Assembly (NCBI GenBank): GCA_036946405.1
Contig: JAQIJC010000001.1
Coordinates: forward strand, 1,557,001 to 1,621,000
Direction: 5' to 3'
DNA length: 64,000 nt
Source: Sphingomonas phyllosphaerae
Lineage (GTDB): Bacteria; Pseudomonadota; Alphaproteobacteria; Sphingomonadales; Sphingomonadaceae
This document shows, in pieces, positions 52,650 through 61,838 of this stretch. A program made the position numbers and the translations under genes. Every line of letters starts with the position of its first letter. Positions within the stretch are counted from its first letter, which is position 1. The notes under the pieces were generated by a model. The model searched no databases. It worked only from the letters and a program-made list of their open reading frames with translations, and was not told the origin of the DNA.

Positions 52650-53384
52650 ATGACCAAGACCATGTCGCTGGCGGACGCTTTGTACGTCAAACTCGAAGCG
52701 CGGATCCGCTCGGGCGAGATGCCGCCGGGCGCGCGGCTGCCGACGCAGAAGGAAATCGCCGAGGACGAGAAGGTCAGTCGCACGGTGGTGCGCGAGGCGG
52801 TCGCGCGCCTGGAGGCGCACGGCATCGCGATCGCGCGACAGGGGTCGGGCGTGTTCGTGTCCGATGACGCGCGCTATCAGGCGTTCCAGATCACGCGGCA
52901 GGACATGAGCGAGCTGGCGGACGTGATCCGCTTGCTCGAGGTGCGGCTATCGGTCGAGTCGGAGATGGCAGCGTTCGCGGCGGCGCGGCGGACGCTGACC
53001 GACATCTCGGCGATGCGCGCGGCGTTGCGTGACATGGCGGCGGTCGCCGACGATCCGGTCGCCTCGGCCGCGGCGGACACGCGCTTCCACACCGCGATCG
53101 CGCGCGCGACGCAGAACGAGACGTTCGTCAAGCTGATCGACTTCCTCGGCGTGCGGCTGGTGCCGCCGCGCAACCTGTATCTACGCGACCAGCCGCCCGA
53201 GGCGCAGCGCGCCTATGTCGAGAAGGTGCGGATCGAGCATGAGGCGATCGTCGACGCGATCGTGCGGATGAATCCCGCGGGCGCGCGCGACGCGGCGCGG
53301 CACCACATGCAGGAAAGCCTCAGCCGCCACACCGAATTGAGCGAGGCGGCGAACCTTTCCGGAGGTGCCGTGCCCGGCGGTTGA
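52650..53384 (+). CDS. GntR-family regulator (FadR subfamily)
   Basis: The protein has 244 residues. An N-terminal winged helix (about 5-72) contains PPGARLPTQKEIAEDEKVSR, then TVVREAVARLEAHGI and RQGSGVFV. A C-terminal all-helical FCD domain (about 88-220) has metal/ligand-type residues (DTRFHTAIARATQNE; RIEHEAIVDAI; AARHHMQESL). It most likely represses the divergent DUF4861-DUF2264 genes and the downstream receptor-MFS-GH105-kduI-kduD genes in the absence of a uronate-derived inducer (inference from location and the two similar sites on both sides). Confidence 0.9.
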   Translation: MTKTMSLADALYVKLEARIRSGEMPPGARLPTQKEIAEDEKVSRTVVREAVARLEAHGIAIARQGSGVFVSDDARYQAFQITRQDMSELADVIRLLEVRLSVESEMAAFAAARRTLTDISAMRAALRDMAAVADDPVASAAADTRFHTAIARATQNETFVKLIDFLGVRLVPPRNLYLRDQPPEAQRAYVEKVRIEHEAIVDAIVRMNPAGARDAARHHMQESLSRHTELSEAANLSGGAVPGG

Positions 53385-53396
53385 CGCGCGCATGAA

Positions 53397-53409
53397 CTTG
53401 TATGATAAC
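53397..53409. promoter_or_regulatory. Candidate GntR operator 2
   Basis: CTTGTATGATAAC differs from 52560-52572 only at the first base and one central base; both continue with C. It lies 13 nt beyond the gntR stop and 43 nt upstream of the receptor GTG. Confidence 0.6.
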
Positions 53410-53452
53410 CGACCTGCAAGCCGCAAGGAGCGGCGCGACAGGAGGGGTTATC

Positions 53453-56374
53453 GTGGGCAGGTCGTTGTTTATCGGCATGGCGTCGGCGCACGCCATCGCA
53501 TTGGCGCTGGTGGCGGCGCCGGTCGCGGCACAAGCGACGCAGGCCGATCCCGCGCAACCGGCCGACACCTCGGTCACCGCTGATCCACAGGCGCCGGCCG
53601 ATCCCGCCGGCGAAGACATCGTCGTTACCGGGTTCCGCCGCAGCCTTGCCGAAGGGCTGGAGCTGAAGCGCGAGGCGGTCGGGGTGCGCGATTCGATCGT
53701 CGCGGAGGATATCGGCAAGTTCCCCGAGGCGAACGTCGCGGAATCGCTGCAACGTATTCCGGGCATCTTCCTGTCGCGCGACGGTGCGTCGAACGAGGGC
53801 CAGCAGATCAGCATCCGCGGGCTTGGTCCGTCCTTCTCGGTGACGACGATCAACGGCGCGCCGGTTCGCACGACCTCGACCGGTGGCGTCGGCAATTCGT
53901 CGCGCACGTTCAATTTCGACGTCTTCCCGTCGGAACTGTTCGGGCGCGTCGATGTCTACAAGAGCCCGCTCGCCAACCTTGAGGAAGGCGGCATTTCGGG
54001 CAACGTCGATCTGCAGACGCCGCGGCCGTTCGACAGCAAGGGGCGGGTGGTCCGCTACAATCTCGCGCAGAACTACAATACCGGTTCGGGGCAGATCCGC
54101 CCGCGCGCCTCGTTGCTGGTCAGCGATACGGTCGGCAACTTCGGCGCGCTGTTCGGCGTCGCCTATGCGCAGAACGTCAACGAGCGATCGGGATTCCAGT
54201 CGACCGGTGGCTATAATTCGACGGCACTGGCCACGCTGCCGGCACCGACCGCCGGGCAGCCCGACAGGCGAGGTCCGTTCACGCCCTTCGCGCTCGATCT
54301 CGACAATCCGGCGGCGAATTTCGGCAATCTGACCCGCGACCAGATCGCAGGCGCTTATCTGCCGCGTTTCTACCGCGTGTTCACCTCCAGCAACCAGCGC
54401 GAGCGGCTGGGGTTCGTCGGGTCGCTGCAATATAAGAGCGACCGGTTCGAGGCGAGCGTCGACGGCATCTATTCGCGCGTGACCGACGTCAACGACGAAT
54501 TCACATTCGGCGTGCCGGTGCGCAACACGCGCACCGTGCGCGGCACGACCAGCCTGCCGGGGCGCGGCACCAATTCGGGGCTGATCCCGGTCGACGTGAA
54601 GATCGACCAGTACAACAACCTGTACGGGACGTTCGACAATAGCTCGTTGCTGACCGAAAGCTTCTATCGCAATGCCGAGACGCAGTTCCGCTACGGAATC
54701 GTCCGCGCGGTGTGGAGCCCGACCGATACGCTGAAGATTTCGGCGCAGGGCAACATCAACAAGAGCGAAGCCTTTTCGTCGGGCAACCGGATCGTCTCGA
54801 ACATCTATTCGATCCGCACGACCTTCGATCCGACCGTGAACGTCAGCTATCCGACGATCAGTTCGCCGGTGTCGTTCACCAAGCCGCGCAACTTCACCGA
54901 TCCCAGCCTCGGCTTCGGCTCGGCGCGCGAGCTGGACCAGCAGAAGAGCGGGCGGCTGGTCGCGACCTGGGATGCGGGCGAGTTCGCGGGCGCGGAATGG
55001 TCGGCCTTGGTCGGCGCGAGCTATATCTCAAGCGTGAAGGAGATCGAGCGGCGGGACGGGACATCGATCGCGCGCACGCGGACGCTGCCGGGCGGCGGCA
55101 CGTTCGCGACGATCGACGTCTTCTCGCACATGGTGCCGTTCCTGCCCTATGGCGCGACGCGCAACGGCGGCAATGCCGGCTATCCGTCGGAGTTCGCGAC
55201 CTTCCCGCGTGCGTTCGTCATGGACTATCTCGATGCCAACGGCGCCAATGCCGAGGCGCCGGTGCAGCTCAATTCCAAGTTCCGTGCCGAGGAACGGGTG
55301 AAGGCCGCGTTCGTCGAGACGAACATGAAGCTGCCGCTGGGACAGGGCGACCTGCGTGGCAATTTCGGGATGCGCTACGCCAAGACCGAGACGATCATCG
55401 ACAATTATGCGCCGACCGGCGGCGGGGCCTTTGGTCCCCGGCAGCGTCGCGGCGGCTATGACAACTGGCTGCCGTCGCTCAGCCTGGCATGGGACATCAC
55501 GCCGAAGGTGCTGGTGCGTGGCTCGGCGGGCAAGACGATCACCCGTTCGGCGCTGGTCGACATCGCGAGCGGGATCGCGATCCCCAACCGCTTCAACCCC
55601 GATGTGACGGTCGGCAACCCGGGTCTGCGCCCGCAGGTGGCGACGCAATATGACTTCAGCGCGGAATGGTATTTCCAGCCCGCGTCGGTGCTGAGCATCG
55701 GTGCGTTCAAGAAGTCGCTGCGCGATACGCCACAAGCGGTGACCATCTACGGCGTGCCATTCAGCACGCTGCAATTGTCGCAGGATCTGTTCGATCGGCG
55801 TTCGATCACGGGCAGCGACACCGGCACGATCTCGCCCGACCAGCCGTTCACCGTCACCACGGTGCAAAATCTCGGCAAGCTGGAGCTGAAGGGGCTGGAG
55901 ATCGCCTATCAGCAAAACCTGACTTTCCTGCCCGCGCCGTTCGACGGGTTGGGCGTGCTGGGAAGCTTCACGAAGGTGTGGCGCGAGGGCAATGACTTCG
56001 TCACGTCGAAGGGAACGCGCGTCAGCATCGCCGGCGTGCCGGATTATTCGTACAGCGCCACTGCCTTCTACGAAAAGGGACCGTTCGCGATCCGCGGATC
56101 GTGGAACTATCGTGCCCGTGGGGGTGGCAGCTCGGTCAACAGCGGGAACGACCAGATCGGCTATACCGCGCCGCAGGGCTTCCTCGACGCGACGGTCAGC
56201 TATCGCTTGAACGACAATTTCGAGTTGCGCGTCGATGCGCTGAACATCACCAACACCAACCTCTACACCTATTACGAAAACCCGGATCAGGCGAAGGGCA
56301 ACGGCTCGTCGCGCCGCGACAATTCCTTCTACAACGGCACGACGATCGCCTTCGGCATCCGCGGCAAGTTCTGA
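53453..56374 (+). CDS. TonB-dependent receptor of the pectin locus
   Basis: The protein is 973 residues from GTG 53453, where GGAGGGG is ideally placed; an ATG at 53402 is open in frame but lies within the operator. A signal peptide (ending APVAAQA) and a TonB-box-like EDIVVTGFRRSLAEGL precede the plug (GKFPEANVAESLQRIPGIFL; ISIRGLGPSFSVTTINGAP). The barrel ends AFGIRGKF with C-terminal Phe. It is of the same carbohydrate-receptor type as the 5661 gene. With GH105, kduI and kduD downstream, its ligand is probably a pectic oligosaccharide. Confidence 0.9.
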   Translation: MGRSLFIGMASAHAIALALVAAPVAAQATQADPAQPADTSVTADPQAPADPAGEDIVVTGFRRSLAEGLELKREAVGVRDSIVAEDIGKFPEANVAESLQRIPGIFLSRDGASNEGQQISIRGLGPSFSVTTINGAPVRTTSTGGVGNSSRTFNFDVFPSELFGRVDVYKSPLANLEEGGISGNVDLQTPRPFDSKGRVVRYNLAQNYNTGSGQIRPRASLLVSDTVGNFGALFGVAYAQNVNERSGFQSTGGYNSTALATLPAPTAGQPDRRGPFTPFALDLDNPAANFGNLTRDQIAGAYLPRFYRVFTSSNQRERLGFVGSLQYKSDRFEASVDGIYSRVTDVNDEFTFGVPVRNTRTVRGTTSLPGRGTNSGLIPVDVKIDQYNNLYGTFDNSSLLTESFYRNAETQFRYGIVRAVWSPTDTLKISAQGNINKSEAFSSGNRIVSNIYSIRTTFDPTVNVSYPTISSPVSFTKPRNFTDPSLGFGSARELDQQKSGRLVATWDAGEFAGAEWSALVGASYISSVKEIERRDGTSIARTRTLPGGGTFATIDVFSHMVPFLPYGATRNGGNAGYPSEFATFPRAFVMDYLDANGANAEAPVQLNSKFRAEERVKAAFVETNMKLPLGQGDLRGNFGMRYAKTETIIDNYAPTGGGAFGPRQRRGGYDNWLPSLSLAWDITPKVLVRGSAGKTITRSALVDIASGIAIPNRFNPDVTVGNPGLRPQVATQYDFSAEWYFQPASVLSIGAFKKSLRDTPQAVTIYGVPFSTLQLSQDLFDRRSITGSDTGTISPDQPFTVTTVQNLGKLELKGLEIAYQQNLTFLPAPFDGLGVLGSFTKVWREGNDFVTSKGTRVSIAGVPDYSYSATAFYEKGPFAIRGSWNYRARGGGSSVNSGNDQIGYTAPQGFLDATVSYRLNDNFELRVDALNITNTNLYTYYENPDQAKGNGSSRRDNSFYNGTTIAFGIRGKF

Positions 56375-56435
56375 ACCATCCCCACCTGGGCGCGCGGCGG
56401 TGTCGCGCGCCCTTCTTTCCCGGAGCGCCATCGCC

Positions 56436-57722
56436 ATGCCGGATATCGCCGCCGCGCCGCCGACCGGGCGCTATCGCTGGACGATCTGCGCGTTGCTGTT
56501 CGCGGCGACCGCGATCAATTACATCGACCGGCAGATGATCGGCGTGCTCAAGCCGGTGCTCCAGAAGGATCTGGGGTGGAGCGAGGCGCAATATGCCGAC
56601 ATCGTCTTCTGGTTTCAGGCCGCCTATGCCGCCGGGTTCCTGATGATGGGACGGCTGATCGACCGCTTCGGCGCACGGCTCGGCTATGCGCTGGCCTTCT
56701 CGTTCTGGACGCTGGCGCATGTCGCGCACGGGCTGGTGAGCAGCGTCGCGCAATTCGGTGCGGCGCGGTTCGCGCTGGGGCTGGGCGAGGCGGGCAATTT
56801 CCCGTCCGGCCTGAAGGCGGTGACCGAATGGTTTCCGCAGTGCGAGCGCGCGTTCGCGGTCGGACTGTTCAACGCCGGGGCGAATGTCGGCGCAATCGCG
56901 ACGCCGCTGCTCGTGCCCGCAATCACGCTCGCCTACGGCTGGCGGATGGCGTTCCTTGCGACCGGCGCGTTCAGCGTGCTGTGGCTAATCGCGTGGGTCG
57001 CGATCTATCGCCGGCCCGAGGAGCACCCGCGCGTCACGGCCAGCGAGCTGGCGCTGATCCGCAGCGATCCCGCGCCGGCGGTGCAGCGCGAGCCATGGCT
57101 GCGGCTGTTCGCCTACCGCGAGACCTGGGCCTATGCGGTGCCCAAGTTCCTGACCGATCCGATCTGGTGGATGTTCCTGTTTTGGCTGCCCGATTTCCTC
57201 GGCAAGCGCTACGGGCTCGACCTCAAGTCGTTCGGGCCGCCGCTGGTGGTAATCTACCTGCTGTCGGACGCGGGCAGCGTCCTGGGCGGATGGACCTCGT
57301 CGCGGCTGCTGCGGCGCGGCTGGTCGGCGAATGCGGCGCGCAAGGCGACGATGCTGGGCTGTGCGATCGCGGTGCTGCCGATCGTCACGGTCCAGTATGT
57401 CGACAGCCTGTGGATCGCGGTTGCGCTGATCGGGCTGGCGACCGCGGCGCATCAGGCGTTTTCCGCCAATCTGCTGACGCTGCCGTCGGACCTGTTCCCG
57501 CGCGCGGCGGTCGGCTCGGTGGTCGGGATCGGCGGGACGGCGGGCGCGATCGGCGGGATGCTGATCGCCAAGTTCGTCGGTCACGTGCTTGGCATATCGG
57601 GCAGCTATGCGCCGATCTTCGCGGTGGCGGGCGGTGCCTATCTGCTGGCATTGCTGTCGCTGCACATCATCAGCCCCCGGCTGGCCCCGGCCCGTTTCGC
57701 GTCCATGGAGAGCGCCGCATGA
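56436..57722 (+). CDS. MFS transporter, hexuronate (ExuT)-like
   Basis: The protein is 428 residues from ATG 56436 with an upstream CCGGAG. Twelve membrane helices are apparent. The helix 1-2 region INYIDRQMIGVLKPVLQKDL and the loop GRLIDRFGARLGYALAFSFW are typical of the anion:cation symporter family of ExuT/GudP. GLGEAGNFPSGLKAVTEWFP is its signature. It probably imports galacturonate or unsaturated galacturonyl sugars with protons. The stop overlaps the GH105 start in ATGA. Confidence 0.88.
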   Translation: MPDIAAAPPTGRYRWTICALLFAATAINYIDRQMIGVLKPVLQKDLGWSEAQYADIVFWFQAAYAAGFLMMGRLIDRFGARLGYALAFSFWTLAHVAHGLVSSVAQFGAARFALGLGEAGNFPSGLKAVTEWFPQCERAFAVGLFNAGANVGAIATPLLVPAITLAYGWRMAFLATGAFSVLWLIAWVAIYRRPEEHPRVTASELALIRSDPAPAVQREPWLRLFAYRETWAYAVPKFLTDPIWWMFLFWLPDFLGKRYGLDLKSFGPPLVVIYLLSDAGSVLGGWTSSRLLRRGWSANAARKATMLGCAIAVLPIVTVQYVDSLWIAVALIGLATAAHQAFSANLLTLPSDLFPRAAVGSVVGIGGTAGAIGGMLIAKFVGHVLGISGSYAPIFAVAGGAYLLALLSLHIISPRLAPARFASMESAA

Positions 57723-58831
57723 TCCTTCGACATTTTGCCCTCGCCGCCAGCCTCGTGGCGGTCGCCGCGCCCGCGGCGGCACAGCAACAGGGGCCGATCG
57801 CGCAGGCGGTGAAGCTGGCCGACTGGCAACTGGCGCACATGGACGTGAACCCGCGCAGCGGCGACATGCGCGCGTGGGAGCCAGCGGTTTTCTGGGTCGG
57901 GATGACCGCGCTCGCCGATGCCGGCGCGCCGCCGCGGATCAAGGACGCGATCATGGCGATGGGGCGCGCGAACGGCTGGCGCGCGGGCGAGAAGCCCTAT
58001 TTCGCCGACGATCATGCGATCGTGCAGAGTTACCTGTGGGCCGCAGCGCATGGCGGACCGCCGCAAGCGCTGGCGAGCGCGAAGGCGACGTTCGACCGCG
58101 TGGTCGACAAGCCGGCGGTGACGACGCTCGCCTTCGCGGTGCCGCCGGAGGGCTATGGCGCGACCGAGTGCCTGACGCGCTGGTGCTGGTGCGACGCGCT
58201 GTTCATGGCGCCGCCCGCGTTGGTCGAACTCAGCCGCCAGACGGGTGATCCGAAGTATCGCAACTTCGCGCTGCGCGAATTCTGGGCGACGACCGACTTC
58301 CTGCTCGATCCGGTTGAACAGCTTTACTACCGCGACAGCCGCTTCTTCGAGCGTCGCGATGCGCAGCGTCGCAAGCAATTCTGGGCACGTGGCAATGGCT
58401 GGGTGTTCGCCGGCATGGCGCGGATCATCCCGCTGCTGCCCAGGAACAGCCCGGACCGCGTTCGGATGGAGGGGCTGTTCCGCAAGATGGCGGCGAAGCT
58501 GAAGACGCTGCAGAAGCCCGATGGCTATTGGGCGCCGTCGCTGCTCGCCCCCGAGGGTTCGCCGCCGGAATCGAGCGGCACCGGCTTCTTCACCTATGGC
58601 ATGGCGTGGGGTGTCAACGCCGGGGTGCTGCCACGCGCCGAATACGCGCCGGTCGCGAAGCGCGGCTGGGCGGCGTTGGAGCGGTCGATCCAGCCCGATG
58701 GGCGGCTCGGCTGGGTGCAGCAGGTCAGCGACCGGCCCGACAAGGTCGCCGCGCAAGAGACGCAATATTACGGCGTGGGGGCGTTCCTGCTGGCGGCGAC
58801 GCAGATCGCGCAGCTCGATCGCGCCCGTTGA
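57719..58831 (+). CDS. GH105 unsaturated rhamnogalacturonyl/glycuronyl hydrolase
   Basis: The protein is 370 residues from the ATGA overlap at 57719, with a signal peptide ([15 protein letters not shown]). The (alpha/alpha)6 fold of GH105/GH88 is indicated by [28 protein letters not shown] and [20 protein letters not shown], with Asp159 as the likely catalytic acid, and [14 protein letters not shown]. It splits the unsaturated uronic acid left by pectate or rhamnogalacturonan lyases, giving the 5-keto-4-deoxyuronate that KduI uses. Confidence 0.9.
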   Translation: MILRHFALAASLVAVAAPAAAQQQGPIAQAVKLADWQLAHMDVNPRSGDMRAWEPAVFWVGMTALADAGAPPRIKDAIMAMGRANGWRAGEKPYFADDHAIVQSYLWAAAHGGPPQALASAKATFDRVVDKPAVTTLAFAVPPEGYGATECLTRWCWCDALFMAPPALVELSRQTGDPKYRNFALREFWATTDFLLDPVEQLYYRDSRFFERRDAQRRKQFWARGNGWVFAGMARIIPLLPRNSPDRVRMEGLFRKMAAKLKTLQKPDGYWAPSLLAPEGSPPESSGTGFFTYGMAWGVNAGVLPRAEYAPVAKRGWAALERSIQPDGRLGWVQQVSDRPDKVAAQETQYYGVGAFLLAATQIAQLDRAR

Positions 58832-58845
58832 ACAGGAGCAAGACC

Positions 58846-59682
58846 GTGTACGCCAAGACCTATTACGCCACCCATCCCGACATGATGGACGGCGCCTCCA
58901 ACCAGGCGCTGCGCGACCGCTATCTGGTCGGCGGGCTGTTCCGCGACGGTGAGATCGTGCTGACCTATTCGCATGGCGAGCGCTTTATCATCGGCGGGGC
59001 GGTGCCCGGCGCGGCGACGCTGGCGCTGCCGACGCACAGCGAGCCGGAAAGCGCGGCCGGGCATCCGTTGCTCGAACGGCGCGAGCTGGGCGTGGTCAAT
59101 ATCGGGCGTGGCACCGGCAGCGTGACGGTCGACGGGCAGGTGTTCGAACTGGCGCGCTACGAGGCGCTGTACGTGCCGATGGGGTCGTCGGACGTGACGT
59201 TCGCGGGCGAGGGGGCGCGCTTCTATCTGCTCAGCGTCCCCGCGCATGCGCCGTTCCCGCTGCGCAAGGTGACGCTCGCCGACGCCAATCCGATGCAGCG
59301 CGGCAGTCTGGAGACGTCGAACGACCGCACCATCTATCAATTGGTGCTGCCGCATCTGTGCGCCAGTGCATCGCTTTGCCTCGGGCTGACGCAGCTCAAG
59401 CCCGGGTCGGTGTGGAATACGATGCCGCCGCACGTCCATGAGCGGCGCAGCGAAATCTATCTGTATTTCGATCTGGAGGACGACAATCGCGTCTTCCATT
59501 ACATGGGCCGCCCCGACGACCTGCGGCATATCGTCGTCGACAATGAGGAAGTCGTCATCAGCCCGCCGTGGTCGGTGCACATGGGCGCGGGCACCAGCAA
59601 CTACACCTTTATCTGGGCGATGGCGGGCGAGAACCAGGACTATAACGATATGGACGTGTGCGACATATGCCAGCTGCGCTGA
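58846..59682 (+). CDS. kduI: 5-keto-4-deoxyuronate isomerase
   Basis: The protein has 278 residues, the family's usual length. The start is GTG 58846 with AACAGGAGC upstream. The zinc ligands His196, His198, Glu203 ([15 protein letters not shown]) and His245 ([10 protein letters not shown]) sit at the same positions as in E. coli KduI. It converts 5-keto-4-deoxyuronate to 2,5-diketo-3-deoxygluconate (DKII) in the cytoplasm, the step before KduD. It lies 14 nt after the GH105 stop and overlaps kduD by 16 nt. Confidence 0.96.
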   Translation: MYAKTYYATHPDMMDGASNQALRDRYLVGGLFRDGEIVLTYSHGERFIIGGAVPGAATLALPTHSEPESAAGHPLLERRELGVVNIGRGTGSVTVDGQVFELARYEALYVPMGSSDVTFAGEGARFYLLSVPAHAPFPLRKVTLADANPMQRGSLETSNDRTIYQLVLPHLCASASLCLGLTQLKPGSVWNTMPPHVHERRSEIYLYFDLEDDNRVFHYMGRPDDLRHIVVDNEEVVISPPWSVHMGAGTSNYTFIWAMAGENQDYNDMDVCDICQLR

Positions 59683-60434
59683 GCCATCCGTTCGACCTGA
59701 CCGGCCGGGTCGCGATCGTCACCGGGGCGAACACCGGGATCGGGCAGGCGATCGCGGTCGCACTGGCGCAGGCAGGGGCGGACGTCGCCTGCGTCGGGCG
59801 TACCGCGGCGGAAGAAACGGCGGCGCAGATCCGCGCGCAGGGCCGGCGCGCGGCGGTGATCCATGCCGATCTCGCCACGATCGAGCCCGTCGGGCGGGTG
59901 GTCGCGGAGACGCTGGAGGCGTTCGGGCGGCTCGACATCCTCGTCAACAATGCCGGGATCATCCGCCGCGCCGATGCGGTCGACTTCAGCGAGGAGGACT
60001 GGGATGCGGTGATCGACACCAATCTCAAGTCGGTGTTCTTCCTGTCGCAGGCCGCCGGACGGCACATGATCGCGGCCGGGGGCGGGCGGATCATCAACAT
60101 CGCGTCGATGCTGACCTTTCAGGGCGGCATCCGCGTGCCGAGCTATACCGCGGCGAAGAGCGGGGTAGGCGGGCTGACCAAGCTGCTCGCCAACGAATGG
60201 GCGAAGCATAATGTGACGGTCAACGCGATCGCGCCGGGCTATATTGCGACGAGCAACACCGCGGCGTTGCAGGCCGATCCGGAGCGTAACCGCGCGATCC
60301 TCGCGCGTATCCCGGCGGGACGCTGGGGCGCTCCCGGCGATCTGGGCGGGGCGGCGGTGTTCCTCGCGTCGGACGCCGCGGCCTATGTGCAGGGACATGT
60401 GCTGGCGGTCGATGGCGGGTGGCTGGCGCGGTAG
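59667..60434 (+). CDS. kduD: 2-dehydro-3-deoxy-D-gluconate 5-dehydrogenase
   Basis: The 255-residue SDR has TGANTGIG (20-27), NNAG (94-97), and catalytic Ser147, Tyr160 and Lys164 (YTAAK). It reduces DKII to 2-keto-3-deoxygluconate, completing the route from unsaturated uronates. The ATG at 59667 lies within kduI; an in-frame GTG at 59658 is the alternative. KDG kinase and aldolase are not in the window. It is the last gene of the rightward pectin operon. Confidence 0.93.
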   Translation: MPAALSHPFDLTGRVAIVTGANTGIGQAIAVALAQAGADVACVGRTAAEETAAQIRAQGRRAAVIHADLATIEPVGRVVAETLEAFGRLDILVNNAGIIRRADAVDFSEEDWDAVIDTNLKSVFFLSQAAGRHMIAAGGGRIINIASMLTFQGGIRVPSYTAAKSGVGGLTKLLANEWAKHNVTVNAIAPGYIATSNTAALQADPERNRAILARIPAGRWGAPGDLGGAAVFLASDAAAYVQGHVLAVDGGWLAR

Positions 60435-60470
60435 GGCGGCTTGCCTCGCTCCGGCTCGCCTTGCCTCCGC

Positions 60471-60537
60471 CGTTCGCCCTGAGGCTGTCGAAGGGCGTGC
60501 GATGCGACACGTGCTTCGACAAGCTCAGCACGAACGG
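60471..60537. repeat. Dispersed palindromic intergenic repeat, copy 2
   Basis: It opens CGTTCGCCCTGAGGCTGTCG and ends CGACAAGCTCAGCACGAACG, with inverted ends. It is related to 997-1077. It occupies the gap between the convergent kduD and dienelactone hydrolase genes (60435-60568). Confidence 0.75.
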
Positions 60538-60568
60538 GGGTAGAGTTCGGCAGGGATGAGGAGCGTCG

Positions 60569-61312
60569 CTACCCGATCGTGCGGCGGAAGAAGGCGAGCG
60601 TTTGCAGCATCGCCTGCAGGAACAGCGCGGGATCGTAGCGCGCGCCTTCGTCGCGCAGGAAGGCATGTTGCGCGTTCCACTCGTGCCATTCGTAGGAGGC
60701 GCCGACCTCCTCCAGCCGCGCGCGGATCGCCGCGCGGCCGTCGAGCGGGACGTGCGGGTCCTGTCGCCCCCAGACGAGCATCAGTTCGGCCGTCAGCTCC
60801 GCCAGTCGCGCCAGCGTGTCGTCGCTCCGACCTTCGCCGAGCGTGCCCGAATGAATGTCGGTGGGGTAGAAGCACGCCGCGGCGGCCACGCGCGGATCGA
60901 GCGCGGCGCGGCAGGCCAGATGCCCGCCGAGGCAGACGCCGAACGTCGCCAGCTTTCCGGTGCAGGCCGGGTGCGCCGCCAGCGCGCCGATCGCGGCGGT
61001 GGCATCGGCGTCGAATGCCGCGACCGGTTTGGTGATTTTGAGGGCGTTCCCGCGGTCGGTGCCGGCGGCGTCATAGGCCAGCACGGTCCCGGCGGGTTCG
61101 TATTCGTGATAGACTTCGGGCACCGCGACGACATAGCCGTTGCCCGCCAGCATCGCCGCCAGCCGCCGGATCGGCGCGGTGACCTGATAGATTTCCGAAT
61201 AGAGCAGCACGCCGGGATATCGGCCCGCGGCGACCGGGCGGAACAGGTGCATCCGCATCGGACCGCCGCCCGGCACGTCGACGTCGAGGGTTTCATCACT
61301 GCGCAGGATCAT
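60569..61312 (-). CDS. Dienelactone hydrolase-family protein
   Basis: The 247-residue alpha/beta hydrolase has nucleophile Cys127 (FGVCLGGH), Asp185 (WGRQDPHVP) and His216 (WNAQHAFLRDEG), the Cys-Asp-His triad of carboxymethylenebutenolidase. AAAGG precedes ATG 61312. Substrates range from dienelactones of aromatic degradation to other esters, so the true role is open. Its 5' end overlaps the DUF2809 gene by 17 nt, so it is the last gene of a leftward operon with a two-component system. Confidence 0.88.
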   Translation of the reverse strand: MILRSDETLDVDVPGGGPMRMHLFRPVAAGRYPGVLLYSEIYQVTAPIRRLAAMLAGNGYVVAVPEVYHEYEPAGTVLAYDAAGTDRGNALKITKPVAAFDADATAAIGALAAHPACTGKLATFGVCLGGHLACRAALDPRVAAAACFYPTDIHSGTLGEGRSDDTLARLAELTAELMLVWGRQDPHVPLDGRAAIRARLEEVGASYEWHEWNAQHAFLRDEGARYDPALFLQAMLQTLAFFRRTIG

Positions 61313-61838
61313 CGGCGGCCTTTCGTGTCCGTTCGCGCCTCCTGCCAGATTTTGCGACGACCGTCTTCGCCAGATCACCATAATGAACAACGGCCCCGCG
61401 ATCGCTCGCGAGCCGCCGACGATTGACGACGAGCCCAGGCGTCGGTTGACCGCGGATGATCCGGTCGACCATCGCTGCCAACCCGACCGCGGCGGCGTAT
61501 GTGGCCACATCCCACACCGAGAAGACCCGGCCGAGCAACAGGGCGCCAAGGCTGGTGCGTCGAAAGGCATTGAGCGTCGGGAGGTGGTAGAGCTGCGAAA
61601 GCTCGATGGCGGTGGTGATGACAGCGGCGGCGATCCCGCTGCGGCGCGGCCTCCATCTCGGACGAAGCGTCGAGACGATCCAATAGACCATCGACGCCCA
61701 CAGGATCGAGCCGCCGTGCTTTACGACCGCGGGAGGAAGCCCGACGGGCAGTTTGCGGATGGCCAGTCCGGCCGCGATCGTCCCGGCTATCAGCGCGGCC
61801 GACAGCGATGGAGGCCGGGGCGGCACGAACCTATGCAT
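61296..61838 (-). CDS. DUF2809-family membrane protein
   Basis: The 180-residue protein has about four hydrophobic helices and the family pattern KHGGSILWASMVYWIVSTLR, then ELSQLYHLP and RRTSLGALLLGRVFSVWDV. A basic cytoplasmic tail follows. Members are small inner-membrane proteins of unknown function. The ATG overlaps the kinase stop by 8 nt, and the gene's end overlaps the hydrolase start, so the four genes are tightly coupled. Confidence 0.82.
   Translation of the reverse strand: MHRFVPPRPPSLSAALIAGTIAAGLAIRKLPVGLPPAVVKHGGSILWASMVYWIVSTLRPRWRPRRSGIAAAVITTAIELSQLYHLPTLNAFRRTSLGALLLGRVFSVWDVATYAAAVGLAAMVDRIIRGQPTPGLVVNRRRLASDRGAVVHYGDLAKTVVAKSGRRRERTRKAADDPAQ

Noticed and set aside
56576..58831. 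751-residue frame merging part of the MFS gene with GH105
   Set aside because: The N-terminal half is an out-of-frame reading of the transporter; GH105 begins at its own ATG in the ATGA overlap at 57719.
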